Assembly (NCBI GenBank): GCA_001795455.1 | Contig: MGPB01000004.1 | Span: 62,001-126,000 of the forward strand | Reading direction: 5' to 3' | From: Curvibacter sp. GWA2_63_95 | GTDB lineage: Bacteria > Pseudomonadota > Gammaproteobacteria > Burkholderiales > Burkholderiaceae_C | DNA length: 64,000 nt | Part shown: one piece after another, positions 58,605-64,000 of the stretch | Layout of the letters: each line of letters opens with the position of its first letter | Numbering within the stretch: position 1 is the first letter of the stretch | Position numbers and translations under genes: made by a program | The notes under the pieces: generated by a model | Told to the model about the DNA's origin: nothing | Database searches by the model: none | The model's input: the letters and a program-made list of their open reading frames with translations, nothing else

Positions 58605-58996
58605 AGCGGTGCATAGCCTAGCACGCCCGCTGGGTGTGCCACACCAAAACGCTGGGCCAAGCCAGCTAGTCGCTTGTCCAGAGTCCACAAGGTTGCACCA
58701 GGGGTGATACGGGTGGACGCCAGTAGAGCCAAATCAACCAAGCCGCAGCCCAGGCCAAACAGCTTGTCACGCTCGATCATGGCGATGACCTCCACCAAAC
58801 TGGCTTGATTGGCAACTCGCAACAGACCGATGTCTCCCAATGTTCGCTCTCGCGGTGCAGGTGGGGTCCCGCACGCCAGCTCTGCAACGACCATCGGGTG
58901 CGTTAGCGCTTGGTCCACCACCACCACGTCGACCAAGGCTGCATTGCGTTGGCGAAAGTGGTCTACCCAGACCGAGGTGTCAATCAAAATGCTCAC
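58592..58996 (-). CDS. PIN-domain toxin (VapC-like)
   Basis: This 134-residue PIN ribonuclease has the acidic set D6 (ILIDTSVWVD), E39 (VVAELACG), D88 (LVDLALLA) and D107 (TLDKRL). VapC toxins cut tRNA or other RNA. Its start overlaps the antitoxin stop by four bases, and its 3' end overlaps dadA by 13 bases on the opposite strand. All residues needed for activity are present, so it looks functional. Confidence 0.9.
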   Translation of the reverse strand: MSILIDTSVWVDHFRQRNAALVDVVVVDQALTHPMVVAELACGTPPAPRERTLGDIGLLRVANQASLVEVIAMIERDKLFGLGCGLVDLALLASTRITPGATLWTLDKRLAGLAQRFGVAHPAGVLGYAPLQAP

Positions 58997-59199
58997 TGTG
59001 ACAACGGCTCTGCATTGCGGCGGGGCACGTCCGGCATCTGCGGCACGCTACCGCCCAGTGCGGCGAGACGCTTAGCCGCTTGAACGCGCACAAAGGTCTT
59101 CATGGCCTCACGAAAAATGTCGGCCTTGTCTACGGACGGGTCGGCGACCTGAAGCGCCTGCTCGTACAACGCATCTTCGATGGTGACTGTAGTTCTCAT
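58993..59199 (-). CDS. VapB-like ribbon-helix-helix antitoxin
   Basis: A 68-residue protein starting MRTTVTIEDALYEQAL, the N-terminus of RHH-type VapB antitoxins; the C-terminus should cover the toxin. GGAG lies before its ATG. A perfect 28-base inverted repeat immediately upstream is the likely autoregulation operator. It precedes the toxin in one operon. Confidence 0.88.
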   Translation of the reverse strand: MRTTVTIEDALYEQALQVADPSVDKADIFREAMKTFVRVQAAKRLAALGGSVPQMPDVPRRNAEPLSQ

Positions 59200-59216
59200 G
59201 GCACCGCTCCTTAATT

Positions 59217-59244
59217 GATGCAAATTATCATCAAAATTTGCATC
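59217..59244. promoter_or_regulatory. toxin-antitoxin operator
   Basis: Perfect ten-base arms GATGCAAATT and AATTTGCATC with eight bases between, just upstream of the antitoxin's ribosome site. AT-rich content suggests it overlaps the promoter. Confidence 0.8.
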
Positions 59245-59260
59245 ATTGCAAGGCCAATCG

Positions 59261-60190
59261 TCAAACCGTGGGGTGCGCCACGGCCAAACACTCCTGAAAC
59301 GCCCGCGTCGCCCGGCTCGGCTGCGGTGACTTGCGTGTGATGGCGAAGAACTGGCAGGCGTAGTGCAGCAGGTCGGGCCGCACGGCCTGCATGAGGCCGC
59401 GGCGCACAAAGCTTTCCGCGTAGTGGTCAGGCAGGAAGCCCAGAAACTGGCCGGAGAGGATCAGCGTGGCGATGGACTCCTGGTCAAAGCCTGTGGCACG
59501 GCGCGGCAGGCGCATGCGCTGGCTCAGTTCCATATTGGGCGAGTGGTAGCCCAGCCCCGCGAATTCGTGTTTGGCCAGCGTGTCCCAGTTCAGGGTGCGG
59601 TGGTTGGCATTCCACAGTGCGTGGCGCGTGCCGCAGTACAGCAGCATGTGTTCGTCAAACAGCGGCGTGTAGTCCAGCACGTCCGACGCCCGATGGCCGG
59701 GGATGATGCCCACGTGGAACTGCCCGTCCAGCACGCCACGCTCGATAGCCGTGAGGGTGGCGACGTGCAGGTTCAGACCGACATCTGGAGCTTCTTCATG
59801 AAAGTGAGCGATGGCTTCGGCAATGTGGCTGGCCGGGTTGCTGGCAGTTTTGTCGAACACCGCCACCTGTAGCTGCCCGCCCATGCGCTGGTGGATTTCG
59901 TCCACGCTGCTGCGGAACGCGTCGGTGGCGGCCAGCAGTTGGCTGGTCTGGGCGTAGATCTTTTCACCCTCGGCCGTGAGCGCAAAACCGGCCCGGCCGC
60001 GCCGGCACAGGGTCAGGCCCAGCCGGGTTTCCAGATCTTTGATGTGGCGGCTGACGGTGGATGTGCCTATATTGAGTTCCAGTTCGGCCGCGGCCATGCC
60101 CCCGCAATCGACCACGGCCTTGAACACGCGCAGCAAGCGCAGGTCCATGTCGCTGATCTGGCCGAGGACCGCCTTGTTTTTTACTTTCAT
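59261..60190 (-). CDS. LysR-family regulator of the aminotransferase operon
   Basis: A 309-residue LysR regulator with HTH segments MAAAELELNIGTSTVSRHIK and KDLETRLGLTLCRRGRAG. It is divergent from the omega-aminotransferase gene with palindromic boxes between, so it likely controls beta-alanine or amine use, as BauR does in Pseudomonas. The ATG at 60190 is chosen; the long open frame upstream is antisense of the aminotransferase. Confidence 0.9.
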   Translation of the reverse strand: MKVKNKAVLGQISDMDLRLLRVFKAVVDCGGMAAAELELNIGTSTVSRHIKDLETRLGLTLCRRGRAGFALTAEGEKIYAQTSQLLAATDAFRSSVDEIHQRMGGQLQVAVFDKTASNPASHIAEAIAHFHEEAPDVGLNLHVATLTAIERGVLDGQFHVGIIPGHRASDVLDYTPLFDEHMLLYCGTRHALWNANHRTLNWDTLAKHEFAGLGYHSPNMELSQRMRLPRRATGFDQESIATLILSGQFLGFLPDHYAESFVRRGLMQAVRPDLLHYACQFFAITRKSPQPSRATRAFQECLAVAHPTV

Positions 60191-60191
60191 A

Positions 60192-60216
60192 ATTTGCGAA
60201 GTAAATAGTTCTATTT
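60192..60216. promoter_or_regulatory. LysR-type boxes before the aminotransferase gene
   Basis: Two overlapping inverted repeats: ATTT-N7-AAAT (60192-60206, T-N11-A type) and AAATAG-TT-CTATTT (60203-60216). They lie between the regulator and the aminotransferase starts. Confidence 0.6.
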
Positions 60217-60298
60217 GTGACTTTATAAGAGTAACAGAGCTACCCACAATGCACCATCGCCCGAGAAGGCTTACCCACCCCACCCACTGGAGTTCCCC

Positions 60299-61675
60299 AT
60301 GAAGCTCAACGACACCAGCAGCCCCGCCACTGGCGAAGCCGTCACCAGCGCATCCACCTTCCCCATGTCCCGCGAATGGATGGAATCGCACTGGATGGCC
60401 TTTACCGGCAACCGCGATTTCAAGGCCAATCCGCGCATGATGGTGAGTGCGCAGGGCGCCTACTTCACCGACTCCAATGGCAAGAAGATTTTTGACGGCC
60501 TGTCGGGCCTGTGGTGTGCAGGCCTGGGCCACGGCCGCCGCGAGATCACCGAGGCGGTGAGCAAACAAATGGCGACCATGGACTACTCGCCCGCCTTCCA
60601 GTTTGGCCACCCGCTGTCGTTTGAGCTGGCCAACAAGATTGTGGAACTGACCCCCGAGGGCCTGGACTATGTGTTCTACACCGGCTCCGGCTCCGAGTCG
60701 GCCGACACCGCACTCAAGATGGCCCGCGCTTACTGGCGCGCCAAGGGCATGGGTAGCAAGACCCGCCTGATTGGCCGCGAAAAGGGTTACCACGGCGTGA
60801 ACTTCGGCGGCATCTCGGTGGGCGGCCTGCCGGCCAACCGCAAGACCTTCGGCCAGGGCATTGAGGCCGACCACCTGGCCCACACCCAGCTGGCATCCAA
60901 CGCGTTCAGCAAGGGCTTGCCCGAAAAAGGCGGCGACATGGCCGACGAGCTGCTGCGCCTGATTGCCCTGCACGACGCGTCCAACATTGCCGCGGTCATC
61001 GTGGAGCCCATGTCCGGCTCGGCCGGCATTGTGGTGCCACCCGTGGGCTACCTGCAGCGCCTGCGCGAAATCTGCACGCAGAACAACATCCTGCTGATTT
61101 TTGATGAAGTGATCACCGGCTTTGGCCGCCTGGGTGCTTACACCGGCGCAGCCTACTTTGGCGTGGTGCCGGACATCCTGAACGCCGCCAAGCAAATCAC
61201 CAACGGCGCCCAGCCCCTGGGCGTGACCGTGGCCAAGAAAGAGATTTACGACACCTTCATGGCGCAGGGCGGCCCGGACTACATGCTGGAATTCCCCCAC
61301 GGCTACACCTACTCCGCCCACCCGGTGGCCTGCGCGGCCGGCATTGCGGCGCTGGACCTGCTGGTCAAGGAAAACATGATTGAGCGCGTGAACGCATTGA
61401 CGCCCTACTTTGAGAAAGCCGTGCACAGCCTGCGCGGTACCAAGCACATCACCGACATCCGCAACCTGGGCCTGTCCGCCGGCTTCACGCTGGCTGCGGT
61501 GCCCGGCGAGCCTGCCAAGCGCCCCTACGAGGTGGCCATGCGCTGCCTGGACAAGGGTTTTTACGTGCGCTACGCCGGTGACTGCATTGCGCTGGCGCCA
61601 CCGTTCATCACCACCGAGGCGGAGATCGACAGCCTGGTCAACGCCTTGGGCGAGGCCATCAACGAGACGGCGTAA
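60299..61675 (+). CDS. omega-amino acid:pyruvate aminotransferase (beta-alanine transaminase)
   Basis: The 458-residue class III PLP enzyme has FIFDEVITGFGRLG-like LLIFDEVITGFGRLG and the PLP lysine at K298 (AAKQITNG). It moves the amino group of beta-alanine or another omega-amine to pyruvate, giving malonate semialdehyde in the beta-alanine case. Linkage to a CoA-acylating semialdehyde dehydrogenase and a LysR regulator follows the bauA/aptA arrangement. Substrate is inferred from context. Confidence 0.92.
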   Translation: MKLNDTSSPATGEAVTSASTFPMSREWMESHWMAFTGNRDFKANPRMMVSAQGAYFTDSNGKKIFDGLSGLWCAGLGHGRREITEAVSKQMATMDYSPAFQFGHPLSFELANKIVELTPEGLDYVFYTGSGSESADTALKMARAYWRAKGMGSKTRLIGREKGYHGVNFGGISVGGLPANRKTFGQGIEADHLAHTQLASNAFSKGLPEKGGDMADELLRLIALHDASNIAAVIVEPMSGSAGIVVPPVGYLQRLREICTQNNILLIFDEVITGFGRLGAYTGAAYFGVVPDILNAAKQITNGAQPLGVTVAKKEIYDTFMAQGGPDYMLEFPHGYTYSAHPVACAAGIAALDLLVKENMIERVNALTPYFEKAVHSLRGTKHITDIRNLGLSAGFTLAAVPGEPAKRPYEVAMRCLDKGFYVRYAGDCIALAPPFITTEAEIDSLVNALGEAINETA

Positions 61676-61696
61676 GGCGGCTTTGCCGCACCACGC

Positions 61697-61762
61697 ATTA
61701 CTATCAATTTCATAGCTGCTAGCGCATATTTCATGCGGGCTAGCGCCCTATTTCCTTTATAA
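61697..61762 (+). repeat. dispersed repeat copy between aminotransferase and mmsA
   Basis: ATAGCTGCTAGCGCATATTTC, then GCGGGCTAGCGCCC; 5' arm ACTATCAATTTC. It occupies most of the gap, so the two genes may be joined through it. Confidence 0.82.
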
Positions 61763-61770
61763 AGCACTGT

Positions 61771-63276
61771 ATGTCCTCACTCCCCATCGTCGGCCACTTG
61801 ATCGGCGGCAAACTCGTCACCAGCGGTGACCGCGCGCAGGATGTCTTCAACCCCGCCACCGGCAAAGCCGAGAAACGCGTGCTGCTGGCCCCCAAGGCCA
61901 CCGTGGAAGAAGCGATTGCCAACGCACAAGCCGCCTTCCCCGCCTGGCGGAACACGCCGCCCCTCAAGCGCGCCCGCGTCATGGGCAACCTGAAGGTGCT
62001 GCTGGAAAAACATGCCGAGGAACTCTGCGCCCTCATCACCGCCGAACATGGCAAGGTGCTGAGCGACGCCCTGGGCGAGCTGCAGCGCGGCATTGAAAAC
62101 GTGGAGTACGCCAGCTATGCGCCCGAGCTGCTCAAGGGCGAGCACAGCAAAAACGTCGGCCCGGCCATCGACAGCTGGAGCGAATTCCAGGCACTGGGCG
62201 TCACCGCCGGCATCACGCCGTTCAACTTCCCCGCCATGGTGCCGCTGTGGATGTGGCCGATGGCCGTGTCCTGCGGCAACACCTTTGTGCTCAAGCCTTC
62301 CGAGCGCGACCCTAGCTCCACCCTGCGCATCGCCGAACTGGCCCTCGAAGCGGGCCTGCCACCCGGCGTGCTCAACGTGGTCAACGGCGACAAGGAAGCC
62401 GTTGACACGCTGCTGACCGACCCGCGCGTGAAGGCCGTGAGCTTTGTGGGCTCCACCCCGATTGCCGAATACATCTACGCCACCGGCTGCGCACACGGCA
62501 AACGCGTGCAAGCCTTGGGCGGCGCCAAGAACCACGCCGTGGTCATGCCCGATGCCGACATTGGCAATGCCGTGAGCGCGCTGATGGGTGCCGCCTACGG
62601 CTCCTGCGGCGAGCGCTGCATGGCCATCCCGCTGGTGGTCGCCGTGGGTGACGCCACCGCCGACGCCGTGATTGCCGGCCTCAAGACCGAGATTTCCAAG
62701 ATGAAGGTCGGCCCCGGCACCGCCCCCGGCATGGACATGGGCCCGCTGGTAACCAAGCCGCACTTCGAGAAGGTGAAGGGCTATGTGGACCAGGGCGTGA
62801 AAGAAGGCGCCACGCTGGTGGTGGACGGCCGTGGCCTGACCATCGCCGGCCATGAGGACGGCTACTACCTGGGCCCCTGCCTGTTCGACAACGTCAAACC
62901 CGGCATGGTGATTTACCAGGAAGAAATCTTTGGCCCGGTGCTGGGTGTGGTGCGCGTCAAGACGCTGCAAGAGGCCATGGACCTGATCGACGCCCACGAA
63001 TACGGCAACGGCACCTGCATCTTCACCCGCGACGGCGAGGCGGCCCGCTACTTCACCGACAACATTTTGGTGGGCATGGTGGGCGTGAACGTGCCCCTGC
63101 CCGTGCCCGTGGCCTACCACTCGTTTGGCGGCTGGAAGCGCAGCCTGTTTGGTGACCTGCACGCCTACGGCCCCGACGCCGTGCGCTTCTACACCAAGCG
63201 CAAGACCATCACGCAGCGCTGGCCCTCGGCTGGGGTGCGCGAAGGGGCGGTGTTCAGCTTCCCCAGCAGCCGCTAA
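61771..63276 (+). CDS. mmsA: CoA-acylating methylmalonate-semialdehyde dehydrogenase MmsA
   Basis: The 501-residue aldehyde dehydrogenase has FNFPAMVPLWMWP at its start and the catalytic Cys at C283 (GSCGERCMAIP, second Cys). MmsA converts methylmalonate or malonate semialdehyde, CoA and NAD to propionyl- or acetyl-CoA. After the aminotransferase it would complete beta-alanine breakdown to acetyl-CoA. A strong terminator follows. Confidence 0.95.
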   Translation: MSSLPIVGHLIGGKLVTSGDRAQDVFNPATGKAEKRVLLAPKATVEEAIANAQAAFPAWRNTPPLKRARVMGNLKVLLEKHAEELCALITAEHGKVLSDALGELQRGIENVEYASYAPELLKGEHSKNVGPAIDSWSEFQALGVTAGITPFNFPAMVPLWMWPMAVSCGNTFVLKPSERDPSSTLRIAELALEAGLPPGVLNVVNGDKEAVDTLLTDPRVKAVSFVGSTPIAEYIYATGCAHGKRVQALGGAKNHAVVMPDADIGNAVSALMGAAYGSCGERCMAIPLVVAVGDATADAVIAGLKTEISKMKVGPGTAPGMDMGPLVTKPHFEKVKGYVDQGVKEGATLVVDGRGLTIAGHEDGYYLGPCLFDNVKPGMVIYQEEIFGPVLGVVRVKTLQEAMDLIDAHEYGNGTCIFTRDGEAARYFTDNILVGMVGVNVPLPVPVAYHSFGGWKRSLFGDLHAYGPDAVRFYTKRKTITQRWPSAGVREGAVFSFPSSR

Positions 63277-63300
63277 TCCTGCGTCAGCCTTCACCCCGCA

Positions 63301-63328
63301 AGGGCTTGCCAATTGGCAAGCCCTTTTT
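63301..63328 (+). terminator. rho-independent terminator of mmsA
   Basis: Perfect arms AGGGCTTGCC and GGCAAGCCCT with an AATT loop, followed by four T residues. Confidence 0.9.
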
Positions 63329-63419
63329 AATGTTCCGCACAGGGGTCCGGCCACCCCACAGCCACAGTTCCATCACACAAGCTGGCACAAGGTTTTAGTC
63401 TTCCCAAGACAATGGCCCC

Positions 63420-64000
63420 ATGAATGCACTGAAAAACACCCGTTTGTCGCTATTGGACCTGGTGGCTGTCCGCGAAGGCGGCACGGTGGCCGAGGCGCTG
63501 CAGATTGCCCTGCGCACCGCCCGCCATGCCGAACACCTGGGCTTTAGCCGCTATTGGCTGGCCGAGCACCACAACATGCCGGGTATTGCCAGCTCGGCCA
63601 CAGCCGTGCTGGTCGGCCACATTGCGGGCGGCACCGAGCGCATCCGCGTCGGCTCGGGCGGCATCATGCTGCCCAACCATGCACCGCTGGTGGTGGCCGA
63701 GGCCTTTGGCACGCTGGCCGAGCTCTACCCCGGTCGTATCGACCTGGGCCTGGGCCGCGCACCCGGCACCGACCCCGCCACCATGCGTGCCCTGCGCCGC
63801 GCCAAGGTGGAGAACGAAGAAGACTTCCCGCGCGATGTGGCCGAGCTACAGGCCCTGCTGGGCCCGCTGCAACCCGGGCAGAAGATCATGGCCATGCCCG
63901 GTGCGGGCACCGAGGTACCGATCTGGTTGCTGGGCTCCAGCCTGTATTCGGCCCAGCTGGCCGCGCACATGGGCCTGCCCTACGCCTTTGCCTCGCACTT
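63420..64000 (+). CDS. luciferase-like flavin-dependent oxidoreductase (3' end outside window)
   Basis: A frame open from the ATG at 63420 to the window end shows 193 codons and starts [20 protein letters not shown]. It carries the family features [36 protein letters not shown] and [13 protein letters not shown]. This is a LLM-class, MsnO8/YhbW-like FMN-dependent oxidoreductase of unknown substrate. About 140 residues should lie beyond the window. Confidence 0.9.
   Translation, partial: MNALKNTRLSLLDLVAVREGGTVAEALQIALRTARHAEHLGFSRYWLAEHHNMPGIASSATAVLVGHIAGGTERIRVGSGGIMLPNHAPLVVAEAFGTLAELYPGRIDLGLGRAPGTDPATMRALRRAKVENEEDFPRDVAELQALLGPLQPGQKIMAMPGAGTEVPIWLLGSSLYSAQLAAHMGLPYAFASH

Noticed and set aside
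61777-63354. A 525-codon frame opposite mmsA
   Set aside because: Antisense of a well-conserved dehydrogenase; composition is that of a shadow.

Overview
The window is GC-rich DNA from a betaproteobacterium, most probably a Comamonadaceae member close to Rhodoferax. This is inferred from gene content (split metH, glnK-amtB pair, YtfQRT/YjfF-type sugar importer, BauA/MmsA pair, complete MSHA-type pilus locus) and from a short dispersed repeat of a kind I associate with that family. It is ordinary chromosome. I see no phage, insertion sequence, CRISPR array, rRNA or tRNA.

Layout. 1-6.9 kb: the 3' end of a three-haem cytochrome c-type protein converges on a FecR-domain protein. Behind the latter come glycolate oxidase subunits GlcF and GlcE (no glcD beside them), an SMP-30 lactonase and an aldose 1-epimerase. 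7.0-8.9 kb: glnK-amtB on the minus strand, with a recognisable sigma-54 promoter and an upstream NtrC-like site. 9.1-10.7 kb: ComM/YifB ATPase. 10.7-28.9 kb: an 18-kb minus-strand MSHA pilus locus in the order E-G-F-A-C-D-O-P-Q-I-I2-J-K-L-M-N, followed by a periplasmic solute-binding protein. Most genes overlap by 1-14 bases. A strong terminator after the major pilin gene mshA probably sets pilin in excess.

29-39.7 kb: a glycine-zipper protein, then a methionine synthase split into two genes with a Gfo/Idh/MocA oxidoreductase between them. This operon is led by an S-adenosylhomocysteine riboswitch that can be drawn as a translational switch. Next come a GAF-PAS-GGDEF-EAL protein, RecQ and a small hypothetical gene. 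39.7-49.6 kb: a tandem AAA ATPase of unknown role, a 46-residue membrane peptide, GTP-dependent PEP carboxykinase, a small membrane protein divergent from a LysR regulator, a metallophosphoesterase, an exported ATP-dependent DNA ligase, a universal stress protein and an aldo/keto reductase.

49.6-64 kb: a galactofuranose-type sugar ABC importer operon (ytfQ-ytfR-ytfT-yjfF) divergent from a second aldose epimerase, then a TetR regulator and an ArgP-like LysR regulator divergent from a DadA-type D-amino acid dehydrogenase. A VapBC toxin-antitoxin pair with a perfect 28-bp operator follows. Next is a LysR regulator divergent from an omega-aminotransferase and methylmalonate-semialdehyde dehydrogenase (probably beta-alanine catabolism), and last the 5' part of a luciferase-like flavin oxidoreductase.

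The least expected signal is an approximately 60-bp repeat family with core AGCTGCTTGCGCA. I count eleven copies. Three sit at convergent gene junctions and supply the stop codon of one gene. Three lie inside genes and are translated, and two lie at the start codons of metH and recQ.
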